Source of the DNA: Bacteroidales bacterium
Lineage (GTDB): Bacteria > Bacteroidota > Bacteroidia > Bacteroidales > UBA932
Direction of reading: 5' to 3'
NCBI GenBank assembly: GCA_017555445.1
Contig: JAFZGK010000128.1
Location: 1-24,693 of the forward strand
Length of the DNA: 24,693 bases
Positions 16,925-23,532 of the stretch are shown piece after piece. The position numbers and the translations under genes are program-made. Positions within the stretch are counted from its first letter, which is position 1. Each line of letters begins with the position of its first letter. Below the pieces are notes generated by a model. That model did no database searches. It saw only the letters and a list, made by a program, of their open reading frames with translations, and was not told where the DNA came from.

Positions 16925-17377
16925 TTAAATTCGTCCTGCTATCTTCTTTCCCATGGCCTTGAATTCCTCTGCAGAGAGGCAGCCTCCATCTATCTTCTCC
17001 TTTGCCCAGATCTCGACCTTGTAATCGACACCGAGGAAAACAACTTCCTTTGTAATTCCTGCAGTCTCAAGTATCTCCTTCGGGATCATGATTCTTCCGA
17101 GCTTGGCGTCAGGGGTGACTGTCACCGTATTGCTCATGTAAGTTCTCCAGTATCTGATGTGTTCTTCGTCAAAAGCGAGATCAAGTCTCGACCTTACAGC
17201 CTGAGACATCGCCTCCCACTCCGAGTAAGTGAACATCTCAAGGCAGTCTGAATGCATGTCCTTCCTGATGACGAACTTCGGCTGTTCATCAGACACGACA
17301 GCCTTGATGGCAGCAGGAATCACAAGTCTTCCTTTGTCATCTACCTTGGCGCTATGTCTTCCGAAAAATCCGTTCAT
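16925..17377 (-). CDS. mraZ: Transcriptional regulator MraZ
   Basis: DNA-binding regulator of the division cluster with two SpoVT-AbrB-like half domains. The first motif is VDDKGRLVIPAAIK (12-25). The second is DAKLGRIMIPKEIL, where the aspartate is one residue further from the arginine than in the usual DxxGR. I chose the ATG at 17375-17377 (150 residues), since MraZ proteins begin a few residues before their first beta strand. An upstream GTG would add 19 residues and cross the promoter, so I reject it. First gene of the dcw cluster, followed by rsmH at 16 nt. Four TGGRA boxes upstream suggest autoregulation. Confidence 0.95.
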   Translation of the reverse strand: MNGFFGRHSAKVDDKGRLVIPAAIKAVVSDEQPKFVIRKDMHSDCLEMFTYSEWEAMSQAVRSRLDLAFDEEHIRYWRTYMSNTVTVTPDAKLGRIMIPKEILETAGITKEVVFLGVDYKVEIWAKEKIDGGCLSAEEFKAMGKKIAGRI

Positions 17378-17401
17378 ATATCTGCCTATTTTTGAGTGTG
17401 G

Positions 17402-17409
17402 CAAAAGTA
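17402..17409 (-). promoter_or_regulatory. -7 promoter element for mraZ and the dcw cluster
   Basis: The minus strand reads TACTTTTG, matching TAnnTTTG, 24 nt before the chosen mraZ ATG. A TTG at 17434-17436 lies 24 nt upstream, somewhat too far to be an ideal -33 element. The TGGRA operator starts 9 nt upstream of this site. It is the only good promoter motif I see for the tightly packed mraZ-to-ftsZ cluster. Confidence 0.6.
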
Positions 17410-17418
17410 CAAAACTTT

Positions 17419-17453
17419 TCCCATTTTCTTCCACAATCTCCCAAAATTTTCCA
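17419..17453 (-). promoter_or_regulatory. Putative MraZ operator: four TGGRA boxes at 10-bp steps
   Basis: Read on the minus strand, pentamers TGGAA (17449-17453), TGGGA (17439-17443), TGGAA (17429-17433) and TGGGA (17419-17423) are separated by exactly 5 nt each. E. coli MraZ is known to bind TGGGN repeats with 5-nt spacers in front of mraZ, so the architecture matches. The second box covers the expected -33 region of the mraZ promoter, which fits repression. The array also lies 31-65 bp upstream of the -7 element of the divergent M23 gene. Confidence 0.75.
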
Positions 17454-17483
17454 CAAAATTATTAACACCCAGTTTTTTTGTTA

Positions 17484-17491
17484 TATCTTTG
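17484..17491 (+). promoter_or_regulatory. -7 promoter element for the M23 peptidase gene
   Basis: The plus strand reads TATCTTTG, matching TAnnTTTG, 18 nt before the ATG at 17510, so the leader would be only about a dozen bases. A clear -33 TTTG at the right distance is not visible. Confidence 0.5.
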
Positions 17492-17509
17492 CCGCTGATA
17501 TATAGTGAT

Positions 17510-18778
17510 ATGCATAAAAAATTAATAATACTCTTATTCTGCCTTGCGGCAGTTTCATGCGGAAGGAACAAGTCCGCAGCAGAAGCTGACGTTCTCGAAT
17601 GCTGCGCTGACACGGTCGTGGTCGAGCATCCTCTCGGATTCTGTCCTGATTCCCTCGTGGTCGAGGATGGCAAGGTCAAGAGCGGCCAGTTCTTCGCACC
17701 GCTTCTGATGAAGCTCGGACTTTCTGCAAACGAAGCACACAATCTTTCAAATGCAGTGGGCAAGGTCTTCGATGTGAGGGACCTGCGTGTGGGCAATGCC
17801 TACCACGCCTACTATCAGCCTGCAGCCACTTCTGGCGGATCAGGCACGCTGCAGTATCTGGTCTATGACAAGTACCGCGGAACACAGGTGGTCTTCAAGT
17901 GTCAGCCGCCATACGAGGCATGGGAATATGAAAAGCCGGTGACCATCAGCAGCCGTTATGCGGATGTGACAATCAATAACTCTCTCTGGGTGGATATGAC
18001 AGATGCCGGAGTATCTCCTCTGCTCGTGGGAGAGCTCTCGGATATATATGCGTGGACAGTTGACTTCTTCGGACTCCAGAAAGGCGACCGCTTCAAGGTG
18101 CTCTATGAAGAGAAGGTGTGCGACGGAGAGGTAATAGCCATTGACACAGTGCGTTATGCAGTGTTTACACATGGCAGTCAGGATTTCCCTATGGTCATGT
18201 ACAATGCCGGAGACGGCGGCAACATCTGGTGGAACGAGAAGGGAGAAAGCATGAGGAAGGCCTTCCTCAAGGCGCCGTTGAAATTCTCGCGCATCAGCTC
18301 GGGATTCTCATACGCAAGAAAGCATCCTGTGACCCGCAAGGTCCAGCCGCATACCGGAATCGACTATGCAGCTCCGACGGGAACTCCGGTAATGTCAATC
18401 GGTGACGGAGTCGTGACCAGCATGAAGAATGAAGGTGCAGGCGGAAATACAGTCAGAATCACACATAATTCAGTATACAAGACAGCCTACCTCCACCTCT
18501 CGAAATATGGTCCGGGACTCAAAGTCGGCCAGAGAGTGCGTCAGGGACAGGTTATCGGATATGTAGGCTCGACAGGACGTTCGACAGGCCCTCACCTTGA
18601 TTTCCGCGTGTGGAAGAATGGAACTCCGATCAATCCTCAGAAAATGGATTCACCTCCGGCAGAACCGTTGAAGGCCGAATATATGCCTGCCTTTGAACAG
18701 GCATATGCGCAGAGCAAGGCTCGTATCGATACGATCCAGGCTGCATCGGCAGTAAGCAAGCTATTCGAATTGTTATAA
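17510..18778 (+). CDS. M23-family peptidase lipoprotein (LytM domain)
   Basis: Predicted periplasmic or outer-membrane-anchored peptidoglycan endopeptidase. The start MHKKLIILLFCLAAVSCG is a lipoprotein signal with lipobox AVSC and lipidated Cys17. Residues about 40-240 resemble the accessory domains of MepM/ShyA-type enzymes, and residues 250-263 (AFLKAPLKFSRISS) are a classic linker of that group. The LytM domain has the first zinc motif HTGID (H281, D285), a TAYLHLSKYG segment (325-334), and PHLDF (361-365) where HxH is expected: the third ligand position is Asp364, not His. 422 residues. The upstream GTG extension to 17396 runs through the mraZ promoter and destroys the signal peptide, so I reject it. 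Transcribed divergently from mraZ. Confidence 0.88.
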   Translation: MHKKLIILLFCLAAVSCGRNKSAAEADVLECCADTVVVEHPLGFCPDSLVVEDGKVKSGQFFAPLLMKLGLSANEAHNLSNAVGKVFDVRDLRVGNAYHAYYQPAATSGGSGTLQYLVYDKYRGTQVVFKCQPPYEAWEYEKPVTISSRYADVTINNSLWVDMTDAGVSPLLVGELSDIYAWTVDFFGLQKGDRFKVLYEEKVCDGEVIAIDTVRYAVFTHGSQDFPMVMYNAGDGGNIWWNEKGESMRKAFLKAPLKFSRISSGFSYARKHPVTRKVQPHTGIDYAAPTGTPVMSIGDGVVTSMKNEGAGGNTVRITHNSVYKTAYLHLSKYGPGLKVGQRVRQGQVIGYVGSTGRSTGPHLDFRVWKNGTPINPQKMDSPPAEPLKAEYMPAFEQAYAQSKARIDTIQAASAVSKLFELL

Positions 18779-18780
18779 AG

Positions 18781-18818
18781 AAAAACGTCGCACCAGTCAG
18801 ACCGGTGCGACGTTTTTT
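18781..18818. terminator. Bidirectional intrinsic terminator between the M23 gene and miaB
   Basis: ACGTCGCACC (18785-18794) pairs perfectly with GGTGCGACGT (18804-18813) across a 9-nt loop. The stem is extended by four A-T pairs from the flanking A-run and T-run, which serve as U-tracts in both directions. It lies directly after the M23 stop and its T-run overlaps the miaB stop codon (18817-18819). Confidence 0.9.
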
Positions 18819-20172
18819 AGTCTATGCGCTCACACAGGAGCGTGGCTGATGTCACTGAAACTACTCTCACTTCGCAGTAGTCTCCGGCTTTTTCTCCTCG
18901 TGAAGGGAAGACGCACATCTTGTTGCTGCTTGCCCTTCCGCAAAGCTCCTCCTGATTTCTCTTCGAAGGACCCTCGACAAGAACCTTGAGAGTCTTTCCG
19001 ATCTCCTTTTCATTGCTCTTGAGACTCATGCGTCCCTGAAGGGCGATGATCTCGTTGAGTCTTTCTGTCTTGAGCTCCTGAGTGATGTCATCAGGATATT
19101 TCTTTGAAGCGAGGGTGCCAGGGCGCTCTGAATAAGCGAACATGAATGCAGAATCGAACACCACCTGCTCCATGAGTGAAAGAGTATCCTGATGGTCCTG
19201 CTCTGTCTCGCCGCTGAATCCTGCGATCACGTCTGTAGTAAGTCCGCAGTCAGGGATCACGCTGCGGATCTTCGCGACTCTTTCAAGATACCACTCTCTG
19301 TTGTACTTGCGTCTCATCTTCTCAAGCATGATGCTGCTTCCTGACTGTACAGGAAGGTGGATATGCTTGCAGATGTTCTCATACATAGCCATAGTGTAGA
19401 TGACCTCGTCGCTGATGTCCTTAGGATGTGAAGTAGAGAAACGGACACGAAGCTCAGGACTGATCTTCGCTACCATCTCGAGAAGCTGTGCGAAATTCAC
19501 GTTCTTGTCAGCAGACTGTGCGTCCTTCCAATAGTAAGAGTCCACATTCTGACCGAGGAGTGTAACCTCCTTGTAGCCGTTCTCGAAAAGGATCTTCGCC
19601 TCGTTCACGATAGTATAAGGGTCGCGGCTGCGCTCTGCGCCACGAGTGTAAGGTACCACGCAGTAAGAACATACGTTGTTGCATCCTCTCATGATCGAGA
19701 TGAATGCAGACACACCGTTCTTGTCAAGTCTCACCGGAGCTATGTCTGCATAAGTCTCCTCATGCGAAAGGAGGACGTTGATCTGCGGACTCTCAGGAGT
19801 GATCGCCTTGAGCAGCTCCGGAAGCTGTCTGTAGGCGTCAGGACCTGCCACGAGATCCACCTTCTCAAGAAGCTTGTCCTTGAGTCTCTCCGCCATACAT
19901 CCCACGATGCCGATCACCACGTTGTCTCTCTTGCGCTTCTGAAGCTTGAACTGGTCGATGCGGCCCCAGATCCTCTGCTCGGCATTGTCTCTGATAGAAC
20001 ATGTGTTGGCAAGGATTACGTTCGCCTCCTCGATGTCTTCAGTAAGGGCATAGCCCGCATCCTGAAGGATAGAGAGGATGACCTCGCTGTCATTCACATT
20101 CATCTGACATCCGTATGTCTCTATATATACCTTCGGCCTCGAAGGGTCGATGATAGGTTTGATATTGCTCAT
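18817..20172 (-). CDS. miaB: tRNA-2-methylthio-N6-dimethylallyladenosine synthase MiaB
   Basis: Radical-SAM methylthiotransferase that modifies A37 of tRNAs reading UNN codons. The N-terminal MTTase domain has the three auxiliary-cluster cysteines C22 (ETYGCQMN), C58 (NTCSIRDNA) and C92 (GCMAERL). The radical-SAM CxxxCxxC is C164, C168 and C171 (RGCNNVCSYC). The C-terminal TRAM domain runs from about 385 to 450. 451 residues, normal. The sister enzymes RimO and MtaB are less likely because NTCSIRDNAEQR and the YCVVPYTRG segment are MiaB-type. ATG at 20170-20172. It converges on the M23 gene and shares its terminator. Confidence 0.96.
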   Translation of the reverse strand: MSNIKPIIDPSRPKVYIETYGCQMNVNDSEVILSILQDAGYALTEDIEEANVILANTCSIRDNAEQRIWGRIDQFKLQKRKRDNVVIGIVGCMAERLKDKLLEKVDLVAGPDAYRQLPELLKAITPESPQINVLLSHEETYADIAPVRLDKNGVSAFISIMRGCNNVCSYCVVPYTRGAERSRDPYTIVNEAKILFENGYKEVTLLGQNVDSYYWKDAQSADKNVNFAQLLEMVAKISPELRVRFSTSHPKDISDEVIYTMAMYENICKHIHLPVQSGSSIMLEKMRRKYNREWYLERVAKIRSVIPDCGLTTDVIAGFSGETEQDHQDTLSLMEQVVFDSAFMFAYSERPGTLASKKYPDDITQELKTERLNEIIALQGRMSLKSNEKEIGKTLKVLVEGPSKRNQEELCGRASSNKMCVFPSRGEKAGDYCEVRVVSVTSATLLCERID

Positions 20173-20189
20173 TTTCTATAAAATTATAT

Positions 20190-20203
20190 GCTGCCGAAGC
20201 AGC
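20190..20203 (-). promoter_or_regulatory. cUUCGg tetraloop hairpin in the miaB leader
   Basis: In the miaB mRNA sense the leader reads GCTGC-TTCG-GCAGC, a perfect 5-bp stem closed by the extra-stable C(UUCG)G tetraloop. It lies 17 nt before the ATG and downstream of the predicted start of transcription. It is followed by an A/T-rich stretch rather than a clean U-run, so it is not an obvious terminator. Function unknown; mRNA stabilisation or folding control are possible. Confidence 0.5.
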
Positions 20204-20220
20204 TTTTGTCACAATCGGGG

Positions 20221-20228
20221 CAAAGATA
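20221..20228 (-). promoter_or_regulatory. -7 promoter element for miaB
   Basis: The minus strand reads TATCTTTG (TAnnTTTG), 48 nt before the miaB ATG. It is the exact inverted copy of the plus-strand element at 20250-20257. Confidence 0.6.
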
Positions 20229-20249
20229 GGATTTTTAAACGGATTTCAG

Positions 20250-20257
20250 TATCTTTG
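20250..20257 (+). promoter_or_regulatory. -7 promoter element for the LEA-SPOR-rpoN operon
   Basis: The plus strand reads TATCTTTG (TAnnTTTG), 16 nt before the first possible start codon of the LEA-type gene. It is back-to-back with the miaB -7 element, 21 bp apart. No good -33 TTTG is visible. Confidence 0.6.
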
Positions 20258-20273
20258 CATAGATGTAAACGTT

Positions 20274-20768
20274 TTGAAAGTGGAAAACAGAAGATTTAAA
20301 ATAGTGGTCCTGGCCTTGTTCTCGGCCCTTCTCCTTTTGTCCGGATGCCAGAAAATCAAGGACATACGTGTTACTTCGACAAAGATCGAGTCGTTGAGCA
20401 TACGAGGACTCAGAGGAGCTGACATCGTCCTTGAAATAGGGGTGGACAACCCGGCACAGCAGATATCCTTATCAGAAATTGAAGGTGAGTTGAAGCACTC
20501 TGGCAAGGTTCTTGGTAGGGTCGCCGTGGCTCCGGTCGTTCTGAAGCCGAAAACACAGGAAACATACCATATAGAAGCCACAGTCACCATCGCGGAAGGA
20601 GCAAGCCTCAGAGATCTGATGATGTTCACGGATTTCAGGAAACTCGGCGAATGTACTGTCGATATGTCGGCGGTGGCAAAGATAAAGGGCGCAGGCAAGA
20701 AGAAGGTGGCCCTCAATGACATACCTTTGAAAGAACTTTTGGAAAGAGTAAGCAATGAAAAGATCTGA
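20274..20768 (+). CDS. LEA type 2 domain lipoprotein, function unknown
   Basis: Small predicted lipoprotein. A basic N-terminus and hydrophobic core end in LLLSGC with lipidation at Cys25. Residues about 30-130 form one domain with the late-embryogenesis-abundant type 2 (WHy-like) pattern: IRGLRGADIVLEIGVDNP, then ISLSEIEGELKHSGKVLGR and a conserved polar segment ending in IEATVTI. No ATG is available: the frame starts at TTG (20274-20276) or GTG (20280-20282), and both keep the signal peptide. The TTG gives 164 residues. It overlaps the next gene by 14 nt, so the two are co-translated. LEA2 domains bind no known single ligand, and I infer no specific role beyond envelope location. Confidence 0.75.
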   Translation: MKVENRRFKIVVLALFSALLLLSGCQKIKDIRVTSTKIESLSIRGLRGADIVLEIGVDNPAQQISLSEIEGELKHSGKVLGRVAVAPVVLKPKTQETYHIEATVTIAEGASLRDLMMFTDFRKLGECTVDMSAVAKIKGAGKKKVALNDIPLKELLERVSNEKI

Positions 20769-21360
20769 AACTTTAATTCTCATTTTTGTGACATTCATCG
20801 CATTGGCATTCTCGACTGAAGCCTCTGCGCAGCAATATGTTCAGGAAATAGTGATCCCTGAAGGATACGAGCTTGTGGACTCTGTGATTTACAGACCTGC
20901 AGCAGCCGTAGATACATCCCTTGTCGGAAAGACCATCTATCAGGTCTTGTCTGCAAAGGAGCATGGAAGCAATGCTGAAGTGGTGCTTCACCAGACTGAC
21001 AGCATCTATTCTGCAATGAGTTCACACCTCAAGGACAATGCGGCCAGAACCCTCAGCGGCTACAGAATCAGAATCTTCTTCGACAACAAGCAGACAGCAC
21101 GTGTCGCTTCAGAAGAGGCGCTGAAGAAGTTCGAAAGCCTTTTCCATGATGTTTCTGCATATCGCAGCTACGCGAACCCATACTTCAAGGTCACAGTAGG
21201 AGACTTCAGGACAAGATCCGAGGCGATGTCATACCTGGAGCGCATCAGAAAGGATTTCCCAAGCGCATTCGTCGTGAAGGAGAACATCGCATTCCCTGTA
21301 ATCGACAAGAATAATTCGTTCGTGACAGATACGATAAAGGTCCTCAGACCGATTTTATAG
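20755..21360 (+). CDS. Secreted SPOR-domain-like protein
   Basis: Predicted exported protein of 201 residues. The signal peptide has a hydrophobic stretch at 6-20 and a probable cleavage site after ASA (23-25). The region from about 102 to 180 fits a SPOR domain: strand GYRIRIFFDN, a helix with EEALKKFESL, strand YFKVTVGDFRTRSEAMSYL, then a final helix and strand. SPOR domains bind glycan strands lacking stem peptides, often at septa, so a peptidoglycan role is likely but inferred. The ATG lies within the end of the LEA-type gene, which supports an operon. It is followed by rpoN after 18 nt. Confidence 0.75.
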   Translation: MKRSETLILIFVTFIALAFSTEASAQQYVQEIVIPEGYELVDSVIYRPAAAVDTSLVGKTIYQVLSAKEHGSNAEVVLHQTDSIYSAMSSHLKDNAARTLSGYRIRIFFDNKQTARVASEEALKKFESLFHDVSAYRSYANPYFKVTVGDFRTRSEAMSYLERIRKDFPSAFVVKENIAFPVIDKNNSFVTDTIKVLRPIL

Positions 21361-21378
21361 TTAGACTAAAGTAGTGTT

Positions 21379-22791
21379 ATGTTAAAGCAAGGATTAGAAC
21401 TCAAGCAGCAGCAGAAACTGTCCCCGCTTCAGATCCAGACCATCAAGCTCATAGAGCTTCCTATCCAGGAACTCGAGCAGCGGATCAGGAAGGAGCTGGA
21501 GGAGAATCCGGTGCTCGACGAGGATCAGCCGAGCGAAAGGGAGGATGACGAGGCTCCAAGAGAGGTGTCTCTTTCCGAATTCAAGGAGGATGATTCAATT
21601 CCGAGCTACCGATTGAGGTCGGACAATTACAATTCGAAGGACGAGCGTCCTCAGTACAACACATTCTCGGTGAAGGAAAGCTTCACTGAAAATCTTCAGG
21701 AGCAGCTCGGCTACCGCAATCTTACGGAACATCAGTACGCAGTGGCATCATTCATCATCGGAAGTCTTGATGATGACGGATACCTCCGCAGAGATATAGA
21801 CAGCATCGTGGATGACCTCTCGTTCAGAGCGAATGTGGAGACTACAGAGGAGGAAGTCCTTGAAATGCTCAAGGTCGTGCAGGAATTCGATCCTGCAGGT
21901 GTCGGAGCAAGAGACCTTCGCGAATGTCTTCTCCTTCAGATACGTCTTCTCAAGAAGACTCCTGAGGTGGAGCATGCCGTGAAGATCCTTACCAACTACT
22001 TCAACGAGTTCACCAACAAGCATTTCACCAAGATAATGACCCGTATGAACATTACGGAGGCTGAACTCAAGGCAGCGATGTCAAAGATCCTCAAGCTCAA
22101 TCCATCACCAGGAGGCCAGATCGACGGTTCATACGCTGACCAGGCTCAGCAGATCGTTCCGGATTTCGTTCTCGAGTACAGAGACGGCGAACTCAATCTT
22201 TCGATGCCTCGTTTCTCGGTGCCGGAGCTCAAGGTCAACAGGAAATATGCTGACATCCTTATCGAGGCAGCCAATTCGTCGGAGCGTGAGAAGAAGGAGG
22301 CAGCAGCATTCGTAAAGAAGAAGCTCGATTCGGCAAAATGGTTCGTGGAGGCCATCAAGCAGCGTCACAACACACTTTCAAGCACGATGCAGGCTATCGT
22401 GGACTACCAGAGAGATTATTTCATCGATGGTGATGAGACCCACCTCAAGCCTATGGTGCTGAAGGATATCGCAGAGAAGACAGGATTCGACATTTCGACC
22501 ATCTCAAGAGTCGTAAACTCGAAATATATCGAGACGCATTTCGGAATCTATTCACTCAAGTATTTCTTCTCGGAAGGTCTTGAGAATCAGGATGGAGAGG
22601 AAGTTTCGACAAGAGAGTTGAAGAAGGCTCTTCTCGACTGTGTGGAGAATGAGGACAAGCACAAGCCTCTTACAGATGATGAACTCGTGGATGAGATGAC
22701 ACGCAAGGGCTACAAGGTGGCACGCCGCACCATCGCGAAATATCGCGATCAGCTCGGCATCCCGAAGGCCCGTCTTCGCAAGGAACTTTAA
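21379..22791 (+). CDS. rpoN: RNA polymerase sigma-54 factor RpoN
   Basis: Alternative sigma factor for -24/-12 promoters, dependent on AAA+ activators. The glutamine/leucine-rich region I (residues 1-48, including LKQQQKLSPLQIQTIKLIEL) is the activator-response domain. An acidic stretch at 46-62 follows, then the core-binding region (about 100-290) and the DNA-binding part, where DIAEKTGFDISTISRVVNSK forms the helix-turn-helix. The diagnostic RpoN box is ARRTIAKYRD (448-457). 470 residues, normal. ATG at 21379-21381, and no strong SD is seen. It probably shares transcription with the two upstream envelope genes. No sigma-54 promoter is evident in the window. Confidence 0.97.
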   Translation: MLKQGLELKQQQKLSPLQIQTIKLIELPIQELEQRIRKELEENPVLDEDQPSEREDDEAPREVSLSEFKEDDSIPSYRLRSDNYNSKDERPQYNTFSVKESFTENLQEQLGYRNLTEHQYAVASFIIGSLDDDGYLRRDIDSIVDDLSFRANVETTEEEVLEMLKVVQEFDPAGVGARDLRECLLLQIRLLKKTPEVEHAVKILTNYFNEFTNKHFTKIMTRMNITEAELKAAMSKILKLNPSPGGQIDGSYADQAQQIVPDFVLEYRDGELNLSMPRFSVPELKVNRKYADILIEAANSSEREKKEAAAFVKKKLDSAKWFVEAIKQRHNTLSSTMQAIVDYQRDYFIDGDETHLKPMVLKDIAEKTGFDISTISRVVNSKYIETHFGIYSLKYFFSEGLENQDGEEVSTRELKKALLDCVENEDKHKPLTDDELVDEMTRKGYKVARRTIAKYRDQLGIPKARLRKEL

Positions 22792-22798
22792 GATTTAT

Positions 22799-22841
22799 AA
22801 AAATACCGTCGCAATCGATTGATTGCGACGGTTATCTTTTT
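22799..22841. terminator. Bidirectional intrinsic terminator between rpoN and the UPRTase-like gene
   Basis: ACCGTCGCAATC (22805-22816) pairs perfectly with GATTGCGACGGT (22821-22832) across a GATT loop. A T-run follows on the plus strand (22837-22841) and an A-run precedes it (22799-22803), giving U-tracts in both directions. It ends rpoN (stop at 22791) and the convergent gene ending at 22850. Confidence 0.9.
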
Positions 22842-22849
22842 GGGTAGGG

Positions 22850-23503
22850 CTATTTCTTTGTGCCGTAGGCGAGATCGCCTGCATCACCGAGTCCCGGAAC
22901 GATGTAAGAGCGTCCTGTGAGCTCCTCATCGATGGCAGCCACCCAGAGTGTCACATTGTCATCCATCAGATGTTTCTGGAGATACTCCACTGCATAGACG
23001 CTGGCGATAGGGCAGACAATGTGGGTATAGCCAGGCTTGCTCTCTTCGCAGAGCTTCTTGTATGCAACCTCGAGTGAAGAACCCGTAGCAAGCATGGTGT
23101 CTGCCAGGATCAGGGTCTTGCCTTCGAGGTCAGGGCTGCTGCAGTACTCGATGTTGATGTGGAAGTCCTCCCCCTTGTGATATTTTCTGTAAGCTGCGAC
23201 AAATGCATTCTGCGCATCATCGAAGTAGTTGAGGATGCCTTCGTGGAGCGGAAGTCCGGCACGGAGGATTGTTGCAACAACTACCTGGTCGTCATAGGTA
23301 GGGATGCTGGCGATGCCCAGAGGTGTCTCCACATCCTTTGCGCTATGGTTCATGACCTGGCTGATCTCATATGCGAAGATGTTTCCGATTCTTTCGAGAT
23401 TCTTGCGGAAACGCATGCTGTCCTTCTGGATCTTCCTGTCACGCAGCTGTGCTATGAAACTGTTGAGAATCGAATTCTTCTCACCAAGGTTAATGACTTT
23501 CAT
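22850..23503 (-). CDS. Uracil phosphoribosyltransferase paralogue (divergent)
   Basis: Type I phosphoribosyltransferase that would make UMP from uracil and PRPP. The PRPP loop is ADTMLATGSS (134-143), and the uracil-binding segment is [13 protein letters not shown] (199-211), followed by YGTKK. Compared with the neighbouring canonical enzyme, the Arg after GLGDAGD is Leu and the N-terminus (MKVINLGEKNSILNSFIAQL) is different. 217 residues, slightly longer than the usual 207-210. It lies 29 nt after the canonical upp and ends at a terminator, so the two form an operon. Uracil is the likely substrate, but another pyrimidine or a regulatory role is possible. Confidence 0.88.
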   Translation of the reverse strand: MKVINLGEKNSILNSFIAQLRDRKIQKDSMRFRKNLERIGNIFAYEISQVMNHSAKDVETPLGIASIPTYDDQVVVATILRAGLPLHEGILNYFDDAQNAFVAAYRKYHKGEDFHINIEYCSSPDLEGKTLILADTMLATGSSLEVAYKKLCEESKPGYTHIVCPIASVYAVEYLQKHLMDDNVTLWVAAIDEELTGRSYIVPGLGDAGDLAYGTKK

Positions 23504-23532
23504 TCAACTGTCGTTTTTTTCGTCAGACTCAA

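Noticed and set aside
17378..17434. N-terminal extension of mraZ from a GTG
   Set aside because: It would translate across the -7 element and into the operator boxes, and would give MraZ an atypical 19-residue leader before the conserved first strand.
17396..17509. N-terminal extension of the M23 gene from a GTG
   Set aside because: It would start inside the mraZ promoter region and bury the lipoprotein signal peptide; the ATG at 17510 gives a clean lipobox.
17378..17509. Possible origin of replication (A/T-rich with repeated TTCCACA-like words)
   Set aside because: The words are the MraZ-type boxes at 10-bp steps; I see no DnaA-box cluster of the TTATCCACA type and no dnaA/dnaN genes nearby.
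20199..20212. Possible intrinsic terminator on the plus strand (5-bp stem followed by TTTT)
   Set aside because: No gene on the plus strand ends there; the stem is short. The hairpin makes better sense as a leader element of the miaB mRNA.
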